From positions 1-7,507 of the forward strand of contig JABXJV010000463.1 of NCBI GenBank assembly GCA_013375355.1: a DNA stretch of 7,507 bases, read 5' to 3'. This document shows, piece by piece, positions 1 through 5,746 of this stretch (the first letter of the stretch is position 1; every line of letters begins with the position of its first letter). Origin of the DNA: Candidatus Helarchaeota archaeon. GTDB lineage: Archaea; Asgardarchaeota; Lokiarchaeia; Helarchaeales; JABXJV01. The position numbers and the translations under genes were made by a program. The notes below the pieces were generated by a model. The model ran no database searches and was not told the origin of the DNA. It saw nothing but the letters and a program-made list of their open reading frames with translations.

Positions 1-1
1 A

Positions 2-511
2 GTATTTACATGGTGCGTAAATCGTTTTGCAGGTTTACATCTGACTGACTCACAGACCGGATTTAGAGCAATCCGAAGAGAAGTTTTAGAAGAAGTACCA
101 ATAACCTCAGACTATACTTATACACAAGAATTGATAATCAGAGCTGCTGAGGAAGGATTTCGCATAAGCGAAGTACCTGTTAAATTCTTGAAAAGACCAC
201 ATGGAAAATCAAAATTAATTTCAGATCCCGCTGACTATGCTTTACGAATTTCTATTATTGGACTTAAGACATATCGAGATTATCATCCATTATCATTATT
301 TGGAGCTCTTGGTACTGTATTAATTGCATCGGGCATTCTTGTAGGCGCAGTAGTTGTTTATAATTCAATGATGTTTGGACAATTATTAACAGGGAATTTA
401 GTCCTATCTGCCTTATTAATAATAATGGGAATCCAAATTTTATTATTTGGCTTGGTTTGCGATATGTATATAACTAGACACGTTAAGGAAGTAAAATATA
501 AATTAAGATAA
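2..511 (+). CDS. DPM1-like GT2 polyprenyl-phosphate sugar synthase, C-terminal part (5' truncated)
   Basis: This is the end of a membrane-anchored GT2 enzyme of the dolichol-phosphate mannosyltransferase (DPM1/GtrB-like) family, which moves a sugar from a nucleotide donor to a polyprenyl phosphate on the cytoplasmic face. The frame is open from base 2 to the TAA at 509-511, giving 169 visible residues. The first in-frame start-like codon, TTG at 131, lies inside conserved sequence, so it is not the start. Visible residues 17-26 read DSQTGFRAIR, the late GT-A motif of this family. TQELIIRAAEEGF follows, then VPVKFLKRPHGKSKL, the basic segment before the membrane. Two hydrophobic segments at about 97-121 and 131-155 form a C-terminal membrane hairpin. 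The N-terminal VIPAYNE and DxD region is outside the window. The epimerase follows after 17 nt, so co-transcription is likely. The sugar (mannose, glucose or other) cannot be read from this part. Confidence 0.88.
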   Translation, partial: VFTWCVNRFAGLHLTDSQTGFRAIRREVLEEVPITSDYTYTQELIIRAAEEGFRISEVPVKFLKRPHGKSKLISDPADYALRISIIGLKTYRDYHPLSLFGALGTVLIASGILVGAVVVYNSMMFGQLLTGNLVLSALLIIMGIQILLFGLVCDMYITRHVKEVKYKLR

Positions 512-517
512 ATGCAC

Positions 518-522
518 AGAGG
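518..522 (+). promoter_or_regulatory. Shine-Dalgarno AGAGG of the epimerase gene
   Basis: AGAGG lies 6 nt before the ATG at 529, within the 17-nt gap after the preceding stop. It supports ATG 529 over the ATG at 512, which is in another frame. Confidence 0.55.
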
Positions 523-528
523 AATAAC

Positions 529-1614
529 ATGACAATTTTCTTTGTACTAGGTACACGGCCAGAAATTATTAAGGTATCTCCAGTTATTAAAGTCTGTGAA
601 AAAAGGAAAATAAATTATGGAGTTCTATTTACTGATCAGCATTATGATGCTTCATTATGTGACCAATTTTTTAATGATTTAGAATTAAGAGAACCTGAAT
701 ATCATTTAAACGTAGGGTCAGGGTCACATGGAGAACAAACAGGAAAAATGCTGATAGAAATCGAAAAAGTTTTATTAAAGGAAAATCCGTCATTTGTAAT
801 TGTTCAAGGGGACACAAATTCAGCCCTAGCAGGAGGATTAACTGCAGCAAAAATACACATTAAGGTGGGACATTTAGAAGCCGGTCTTCGTTCTTATGAT
901 ATGCGTATGGCTGAAGAGTATAATCGACGAATTCTTGATCATATGTCAGATTATTTATTTGCTCCAACAGAATTTTCAAGGAAACTTCTGGAAGGTGAAA
1001 ATGTCTGGGGGAAAATCTTTGTTACAGGCAACACAGTTATCGATGCTTGTTTAAAACATTTTGAATTAGCAATAAAAAAATCCTCTATTCTTAAAGAGAT
1101 AAAATTTAAAGATTTTATATTAGTTACCGCTCATCGTGCGGAAAATGTGGACAATAAAGAAACATTAAAAAACATTGTTGAAATCCTACTTAATCTTCCT
1201 CTTCCTGTGGTTTATCCAATTCATCCCAGAAGTCTGAATAGGATGAAAGAATTCGGATTATATGACAAAATTTCTAAATCGGATAAAATTCAGTTATTAC
1301 CACCTGTCAGTTATTTAGATATTTTATGCCTTATGAAAAGCTGCAAATTCATTATAACTGATTCTGGGGGAATCCAAGAAGAAGCCACAGCACCTATATT
1401 CCAAAAATTTGCATTTGTTATAAGAAAATCAACTGATAGACCAGAGGCAGTAAAAGCAGGTTTCGCGAAAGTAGTTGGAACCGATCCTAAAATAGTTTTA
1501 AATGCAATTCATAATTATGATTTTGAAAATCAACTTAATTTTCCTTCACCTTATGGTGATGGTCATACTAGTGAAAAAATTATAGATATAATTAAAAAAG
1601 AAAATATATTTTGA
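529..1614 (+). CDS. wecB: UDP-N-acetylglucosamine 2-epimerase, non-hydrolysing
   Basis: This cytoplasmic enzyme interconverts UDP-GlcNAc and UDP-ManNAc, supplying ManNAc-type sugars for surface glycans. At 361 residues it has the family's usual length and GT-B-like fold. Visible motifs in order: GTRPEIIK at 8-15, GDTN at 94-97 (D95), HLEAGLRS at 115-122 (E117), EEYNRR at 129-134, GNTVIDA at 167-173, TAHRAENVDN at 200-209 (H202), PIHPR at 230-234, DSGGIQEEA at 278-286, and a TDRPEAV segment at 302-308. The acidic residues and the histidine sit where the E. coli WecB catalytic residues lie, so the enzyme looks intact. The run EEATAPIFQKFAFVIRKST resembles archaeal members, and MAEEYNRR replaces the more common PEE. 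No UDP-ManNAc dehydrogenase (wecC) is in the window, so conversion to ManNAcA would need a gene elsewhere. It lies between the DPM1-like gene and the signal peptidase, in the same direction. Confidence 0.95.
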   Translation: MTIFFVLGTRPEIIKVSPVIKVCEKRKINYGVLFTDQHYDASLCDQFFNDLELREPEYHLNVGSGSHGEQTGKMLIEIEKVLLKENPSFVIVQGDTNSALAGGLTAAKIHIKVGHLEAGLRSYDMRMAEEYNRRILDHMSDYLFAPTEFSRKLLEGENVWGKIFVTGNTVIDACLKHFELAIKKSSILKEIKFKDFILVTAHRAENVDNKETLKNIVEILLNLPLPVVYPIHPRSLNRMKEFGLYDKISKSDKIQLLPPVSYLDILCLMKSCKFIITDSGGIQEEATAPIFQKFAFVIRKSTDRPEAVKAGFAKVVGTDPKIVLNAIHNYDFENQLNFPSPYGDGHTSEKIIDIIKKENIF

Positions 1615-1638
1615 AAAATTTGCTAAGCATGACAGAAA

Positions 1639-2256
1639 ATGGATAAAAAAAAAGAAAAAGATAATTGGAAAAAAATAGTTGTAATACTTTTTCTTATTTT
1701 TATCTGTATTTTTTCTATTTTTGGTATACTGATACTGTTTTTAAAAAATGAAATGCCCTTAACTGTAGTCTCAAGCGAAAGTATGACTCCAATTTATTTT
1801 CCTGGTGATTTATTACTGGTAGAACAAGTTGATGAGGGAGAAATTATGCCATTTGATATAATTGTATTTTGGCCTTTAACTTGGGGACTGAACCGAACTA
1901 TTTTACCCTTTGTTCCAATTGTCCATAGGGTTATTAATATTACCAGAGAGGCTAATTTTCCGTATTATAAGGGGACATGGTATAGAACTAAAGGAGACTT
2001 ATTTAGTATAATCGATTCTATTCAAAAAACAACTTTATATAATGATCCATTTATACCTCATTTTTGCGTAATAGGAAAAGTAGTTGGTCGAATTCCTTTA
2101 CTTGGGCTACCAAAATTATGGCTGGATCAAATAGGAGGAAATTTGCTCATTTATATGATCTTACTTATACTTATAGTTTTGTTAGTTTACTCTTTTTTAC
2201 CGAAAAAGGAAAATGAAAACGAAGAAAAAATTAAAAACGGAAAAAACAAGATATAA
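1639..2256 (+). CDS. Archaeal-type signal peptidase I (S26B, Sec11-like)
   Basis: This membrane serine protease removes signal peptides from Sec-exported proteins, with its active site on the outer face. The 205 residues comprise a lysine-rich cytoplasmic start (1-12), a membrane segment at about 13-36, the catalytic domain, a second membrane segment at about 168-187, and a charged tail. Catalytic signatures are SSESM at 45-49 (nucleophile S48), IVHRV at 94-98 (H96 where bacterial LepB has lysine), and TKGD at 117-120 followed by D126. The D-x5-D spacing matches the Asp pair of archaeal Sec11 enzymes, but LFSII replaces the common NN-containing sequence after KGD. A VIGKVVGRIPLLG segment at 144-156 is the usual last conserved box. 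ATG 1639 is the first possible start, because an in-frame TGA lies at 1630-1632; no clear SD is visible. The gene begins 24 nt after the epimerase. Its placement in a glycan cluster suggests, without proving, a role for secreted glycoproteins. Confidence 0.92.
   Translation: MDKKKEKDNWKKIVVILFLIFICIFSIFGILILFLKNEMPLTVVSSESMTPIYFPGDLLLVEQVDEGEIMPFDIIVFWPLTWGLNRTILPFVPIVHRVINITREANFPYYKGTWYRTKGDLFSIIDSIQKTTLYNDPFIPHFCVIGKVVGRIPLLGLPKLWLDQIGGNLLIYMILLILIVLLVYSFLPKKENENEEKIKNGKNKI
2225..2246 (-). terminator. Candidate U-tract terminator for the minus-strand GT2
   Basis: Read on the minus strand just past the GT2 stop at 2261, the sequence gives three U-tracts of 6, 5 and 6 (A-runs at 2241-2246, 2233-2237 and 2225-2230 on the plus strand). 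U-rich tracts without a hairpin are the usual archaeal intrinsic termination signal. The same bases encode the lysine-rich tail of the signal peptidase, so the A-runs may simply reflect its codons. Confidence 0.35.
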
Positions 2257-2260
2257 AGAC

Positions 2261-2959
2261 TTAACCTCTTAAAATGGTTCTCATAAATACATAGAGTATT
2301 CTTAAACCATCTTTAAAAAATTGAATACGGCTTTTACCATGCGGTCTAGGTTTAATAGTTACAGGAACCTCTTTTATATTAAAACCGTGTTTTAATGATT
2401 TTACCAAAAGTTCTGAATTAAAACCAAATCTTTCTTCTTTAATTGGTTTAACTTTTTCATATAATGTTCTTTTAAATGCTTTAAATCCGCTTTGCGAATA
2501 AGTTATTCTTTTTCTATAAATCAATTTGATGAGAAAACCGACAATTTTCTCTCCAATTTTTTTAATAAATGGCACCTTTGGCTTGAATCTTCCTAAGAAT
2601 TTCGAGCCGTTAATAAAATCCGCTCCAGTTTTAATTAAAGCATCAATCAAACTTGGAATTTCCAGTGGATTATTCTGATAATCCCCATCAATAGTAACAA
2701 GGATATCTCCTGTTGCATGGTCTAACCCTTTTTTTACTGCAGCCCCATAACCAGAATTTTTTTCATTACGAAGAACAATAGTTCCGTTACCATTAGCAAA
2801 TCGATAAGTATCATCTGTGGATCCGTCGTCTACAATTATAATTTCAGCCGAATTTGTAGAAGATTTCGAGATTAAAGATCGAATTACTTCGAGTTTTAAT
2901 TCTTTTATTGTTTTCGCTTCATTATAAGCTGGAATTATTACTGAGACCTTAGGACGCAA
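2261..2959 (-). CDS. DPM1-like family 2 glycosyltransferase without membrane segments
   Basis: This GT-A enzyme resembles dolichol/polyprenyl-phosphate mannose or glucose synthases and would act in the cytoplasm at the membrane surface. Counting from TTG 2959 (232 residues): KVSVIIPAYNE at 4-14, IIIVDDGSTDDT at 40-51, the metal-binding TIDGD at 89-93 (DxD in place of the commoner DAD), NGSKF at 117-121, SQSGFKAFKR at 155-164, and RPHGKSRI at 205-212. The chain ends soon after an amphipathic C-terminal stretch, so it lacks the membrane hairpin of the first gene in the window, although both share RPHGKS. Start choice: the frame opens at TTG 2983, but TTG 2959 has GGAG 8 nt upstream (2968-2971) and places KVSVIIPAYNE directly at the N-terminus. 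The 240-residue version from 2983 remains possible; there is no in-frame ATG. The gene ends 4 nt from the signal peptidase stop, tail to tail. Acceptor and sugar are unknown. Confidence 0.9.
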   Translation of the reverse strand: MRPKVSVIIPAYNEAKTIKELKLEVIRSLISKSSTNSAEIIIVDDGSTDDTYRFANGNGTIVLRNEKNSGYGAAVKKGLDHATGDILVTIDGDYQNNPLEIPSLIDALIKTGADFINGSKFLGRFKPKVPFIKKIGEKIVGFLIKLIYRKRITYSQSGFKAFKRTLYEKVKPIKEERFGFNSELLVKSLKHGFNIKEVPVTIKPRPHGKSRIQFFKDGLRILYVFMRTILRG

Positions 2960-2967
2960 TTTCTTTA

Positions 2968-2971
2968 CTCC
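2968..2971 (-). promoter_or_regulatory. Shine-Dalgarno GGAG deciding the GT2 start
   Basis: On the minus strand GGAG stands 8 nt before the TTG at 2959. No SD-like sequence precedes the upstream TTG at 2983. This favours the shorter 232-residue protein. Confidence 0.5.
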
Positions 2972-3192
2972 AGATAATTCCAAATACGTTAAAAATTTAA
3001 AAACTTTTTTCTAAATATGTAAATTTAAATTTTTGTTTTAGAATTATATTTTTAGTTATTATCTTCTTGATTTAATTAATTTGTTTTACTGTTAACGAAT
3101 ATTTATTCCTATTTCTTTTTTAAATTCTTCTATTAATTACTTTTTATCATCTAATAAAAGGAAAAAAGCTTTAAATTATTTAAAATGATTAT

Positions 3193-3230
3193 TATTAAAA
3201 AAATTCTAAAAAATCAAAATTTTTTTAATA
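3193..3230 (-). terminator. 13-bp inverted repeat with U-tracts downstream of the minus-strand GT4
   Basis: Perfect 13-bp arms (TATTAAAAAAATT at 3193-3205 and its complement at 3218-3230) flank a 12-nt loop, starting about 20 nt after the GT4 stop at 3251 in the minus direction. Read on the minus strand, the A-runs at 3197-3203 and 3208-3213 become U7 and U6 tracts, fitting archaeal U-tract termination. The stem is wholly A/T and weak, so the U-tracts are the better part of the evidence. Confidence 0.4.
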
Positions 3231-3250
3231 TTTATTTTTAAATTGAAGTA

Positions 3251-4405
3251 TTATTTTTGAATTTGACTATAAATATTTAATGTTTCTTTTACTGCCCTCT
3301 CCCAAGTGAATTTTTGTTGAGTTATCTTATATCCTACCTCTCCCATTTTTTTGGCTAGAACTTCATTGAGGAGGATTTTCTTAATTGCAAATGATAATTT
3401 TTCAATAGATCCTAATGGTATTAAGTAGCCATTTTGCCCATGTTTAATAATTTCTGGAATCCCTCCAGAATTTGTTCCGATAACAGGTTTTTTTGAAGCC
3501 ATTGCTTCTAAAAGCACGAGTCCTAATCCCTCATATAGTGATGGGAGAACCAATAAATCACATAAATAATAGAGTTTTCTTAATTCTTTATATTTGATTC
3601 TATTTATAAATGAGAAATAACTCCATAGATTATTATTCTTAATGAAATTCATAATATGGGACTTTTGTGGTCCGTCTCCAACTATAACACATTTAAAATC
3701 TTGTTTAATTTTATTTTTTAAATCATTTATAGCTTTTACTAAAAATATAGTCCCTTTTCTTTGATCTAGTCTCCCAACAAAAAGAATTACTTTTCCAGAT
3801 ATTCCAAGTTTTTGCTTTATCTTTTTTTCCTCATTTTTGGTAGGTGCAGTAAAAAAGTCAATTCCATTATGTACCACATTAATACGTTTTTCTGGTACTC
3901 CTCGCCCTTTTATTTGAGATGCAGTATGATGGGAAACGGCTATTATTCGATTTACTGACTTAATGCTTTTACTTTCTAACCATATATTAAACGGATTACA
4001 TTCTTGGATTGTATCAATTGAAAATAGAGAAGAAGGATACTGAAAAAGAATTTTTAAAGTGGATAAAACTGAATGATGGAGAGTCATTACAGTGGGCAAA
4101 TTCTTCTTATAAAATACACATCCACTTGGTCCATTAAAATGAAAAATGTCGATTAATTTTGAATTCAATAAATTATGACAGTATTTTTTGGCTTTACTTA
4201 AAAAATTTTGAACTCTAAAAAAAGGAATATTACGAATTGGAATATAATGAATCCCATTTTTGTCTTTTTTAGGTTTTGATGAGGAAGTTATAACTAAAAC
4301 TTCGTGATTTAACTTTTTTAATCGCTCAACTATGTTATATGCATATATATCCCCACCTCCTGATGTGTTAGGAGGATATGTGTAACTCACAAGACAAATT
4401 CGCAA
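3251..4405 (-). CDS. GT4 family (GT-B) glycosyltransferase
   Basis: A cytoplasmic retaining glycosyltransferase of the GT4/RfaG type, probably adding a sugar from a nucleotide donor to a lipid-linked glycan. The 384 residues match the family's usual length. The N-terminal acceptor domain begins MRICLVSYTYPP with a glycine loop SGGGDIYAYN at 15-24, and has TLHHS at 108-112 and IIAVSHHT at 154-161. The C-terminal donor domain has VVHNGID at 177-183, FVGRLDQRKG at 209-218 (R212 and K217 expected to contact the donor phosphates), VGDGPQ at 242-247, LPSLYEGLGLVLLEAM at 287-302 with the E-x7-E pair E292/E300, and SGGIPEII at 313-320. There are no membrane segments. The start is TTG; upstream in-frame codons contain no ATG, GTG or TTG before a stop, and later starts would destroy the first beta strand. 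GGAG at 4419-4422 is 13 nt upstream, longer than usual. It is divergent from the next GT4. Substrates are not predictable. Confidence 0.93.
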   Translation of the reverse strand: MRICLVSYTYPPNTSGGGDIYAYNIVERLKKLNHEVLVITSSSKPKKDKNGIHYIPIRNIPFFRVQNFLSKAKKYCHNLLNSKLIDIFHFNGPSGCVFYKKNLPTVMTLHHSVLSTLKILFQYPSSLFSIDTIQECNPFNIWLESKSIKSVNRIIAVSHHTASQIKGRGVPEKRINVVHNGIDFFTAPTKNEEKKIKQKLGISGKVILFVGRLDQRKGTIFLVKAINDLKNKIKQDFKCVIVGDGPQKSHIMNFIKNNNLWSYFSFINRIKYKELRKLYYLCDLLVLPSLYEGLGLVLLEAMASKKPVIGTNSGGIPEIIKHGQNGYLIPLGSIEKLSFAIKKILLNEVLAKKMGEVGYKITQQKFTWERAVKETLNIYSQIQK

Positions 4406-4491
4406 TGGTTTTTTCAGTCTCCAAAAATTTTTTCTAGTAATTCTTAATTTGAATTAAATTAATAAGTATAATTTTTAGGAGGTTTTTCGGC
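4406..4491. promoter_or_regulatory. Divergent promoter region between two GT4 genes
   Basis: These 86 nt between divergent starts must carry the control signals for both directions if neither gene is read from elsewhere. They contain an A/T palindrome at 4444-4462 (arms TTAATTT and AAATTAA, 5-nt centre). For the minus gene this could be a TATA element with a start near 4425-4430 and a short leader. It lies too close to the plus-strand SD to be that gene's TATA box, and I could not place a convincing one for it. No transcription start is provable from sequence. Confidence 0.4.
4477..4483 (+). promoter_or_regulatory. Strong Shine-Dalgarno AGGAGGT before an ATA start
   Basis: AGGAGGT is the best SD motif in the window. 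Nine nt separate AGGAGG from ATA at 4492-4494, the only position where a start would give an intact GT4 N-terminus. No ATG, GTG or TTG in this frame lies anywhere near it, so this motif decides the start. Confidence 0.7.
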
Positions 4492-5742
4492 ATAAAGATT
4501 TGCTTCATAGATGATTCCGTAGGATTAACCGGAAGCGGGATTTATTTTTACTACATCGTTAAAAATCTCCTAAAAAATAGAGATAAAGTTTACTATATCT
4601 CTTCAACCAGTACAAAACATATACAATCTCTTCGAAAAGATAAGAATTTTAAATTAATCTTTATTCCGTTAAGAAAGAGAATTAGATTTTTACAAATAGG
4701 GAAATTTCTTTTTGGATTTAGAATTAGAAACATAATTAGAAAGTTAATTGAAGAGGAGAAAGTCGATATCATTCATATAAATGAATCTTTCAATCCTTAT
4801 TATTTTTTAATTCAAAAAATAATAAATAAATCAAAAAAGAGAGTAAATTTAGTTATTACAGCTCATGGATGTACAAATCTCGAGTCAAAATTGATTAGTA
4901 ATTGCCCAACTATTAATTTTTTCGAAAAAATTGCCCATAAAATATATTATCCTCCTTTGAATATTACAGAGAAACTTAATCTAGGAAGAGCACAGAACAT
5001 TATCGCTGTTACAAATGGTGTATTAAACAATCTACTCGAAATAAGAGAAAAGTTTTGGAAAAAGAAAAATGGAAATATAAATTATACTTATATTCCCAAT
5101 GGAATTAATATAACTATTTTCAGTGTTAGGGATCCAGATAACCAATATATAGAAAAGTATAAGATTACTGATGAAGATTTTGTTATAGTTTTTACAGGAG
5201 GATTAGTTACAAGAAAAAATCCCGAAATTTTAATTGAAATAGTATATTTATTAAATAAGTTTAAATATTTAGGAAAAAACTTTAAATTAATATTTGTTGG
5301 TGGAGGAAGATTAGAAAATAAGTTAAGATCATTAATAAAACGTTATAAACTTGGAAATAAAGTTATTTTAGAAGGATATACAAAATTTGAAAATATTCCA
5401 AGAATTTTATCCATTGCTAATCTTATGATTTACTCTTCTATCTATGAAACTCCTGGTTTAAGTATGTTAGAAGCTATGGCTATGAAAATTCCTGTGATAG
5501 GCGCAAATCAACCTGATATTGATGAAGTGATTATCGATGGAGAAAATGGATTTTTGTTTGATTTAAAGAAATCTCCGCATTCTAATATAATTAAAAAAAT
5601 TAAATTTATCTTAAAAAACCCAAAAGAAATAACACAAATCGTTGATAATGCTTATAACAATATAAAGAACAATTATAATGTAATAAATACCACAGAACAA
5701 GTTCGAAAGTATTACTTAAATTTAATAGCAAAATCAAATTGA
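4492..5742 (+). CDS. GT4 family glycosyltransferase with apparent ATA start
   Basis: A GT-B retaining glycosyltransferase, full length (416 residues) only if translation starts at ATA 4492. From there the N-terminal domain reads xKICFIDDSVGLTGSG (glycine loop 11-16), then KVDIIHINES around 91-100 and ITAHG at 122-126. Then come IIAV at 170-173, the donor-domain motifs IPNGIN at 201-206, TGGLVTRKN at 235-243 (R241, K242), FVGGGRLE at 268-275, the E-x7-E pair in YETPGLSMLEAM (E319 and E327), and DIDEVIIDGENGFLF. The frame is open from the TGA at 4450-4452. The first conventional start codon, TTG 4891, would delete 133 conserved residues and has no SD. So ATA is the favoured start, or the gene carries an ATG-to-ATA change that lowers expression. 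It is followed after 4 nt by the GT2 gene, implying coupled translation. Acceptor and sugar are unknown. Confidence 0.85.
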   Translation: MKICFIDDSVGLTGSGIYFYYIVKNLLKNRDKVYYISSTSTKHIQSLRKDKNFKLIFIPLRKRIRFLQIGKFLFGFRIRNIIRKLIEEEKVDIIHINESFNPYYFLIQKIINKSKKRVNLVITAHGCTNLESKLISNCPTINFFEKIAHKIYYPPLNITEKLNLGRAQNIIAVTNGVLNNLLEIREKFWKKKNGNINYTYIPNGINITIFSVRDPDNQYIEKYKITDEDFVIVFTGGLVTRKNPEILIEIVYLLNKFKYLGKNFKLIFVGGGRLENKLRSLIKRYKLGNKVILEGYTKFENIPRILSIANLMIYSSIYETPGLSMLEAMAMKIPVIGANQPDIDEVIIDGENGFLFDLKKSPHSNIIKKIKFILKNPKEITQIVDNAYNNIKNNYNVINTTEQVRKYYLNLIAKSN

Positions 5743-5746
5743 GAGT

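Larger units (their letters stand above)
2960..3250. other. AT-rich intergenic region between two minus-strand glycosyltransferase genes
   Basis: About 290 nt separate the GT4 stop from the GT2 start. The region is almost pure A/T, with no coding frame that I can support. It holds a U-tract/hairpin terminator candidate for the GT4 (separate entry). It also has two weak TATA-like stretches on the minus strand, AAATTTAAATTT near 3020-3032 and CTAAAAATATAA near 3043-3054. The first would place a transcription start near 3000, leaving a leader of about 40 nt before TTG 2959. This suggests the GT2 has its own promoter rather than being read from the GT4. Base composition makes TATA matches frequent by chance. 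Confidence 0.4.

Noticed and set aside
131..511. TTG 131 as the start of a small 126-residue membrane protein
   Set aside because: The upstream 43 codons are open to the window edge and encode the conserved DSQTGFR segment of a DPM1-like enzyme, so this is an internal codon of a truncated gene.
1629..1646. Five-codon ORF (ATG to TAA) overlapping the signal peptidase start
   Set aside because: No SD, trivial length, and such ORFs arise easily by chance in AT-rich DNA; I see no evidence of a leader peptide.
1639..2256. Bacterial LepB or archaeal prepilin/archaellin peptidase
   Set aside because: The LepB catalytic lysine is absent, with histidine in the VHRV motif instead. Prepilin peptidases are aspartic proteases with a different fold.
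2960..3250. Hidden gene or small RNA in the AT-rich gap
   Set aside because: I saw no supportable coding frame and no GC-rich island such as structured RNAs show in AT-rich archaea.
4891..5742. A short GT4 starting at TTG 4891
   Set aside because: It would lack the N-terminal domain that is clearly encoded in frame just upstream, and it has no SD.
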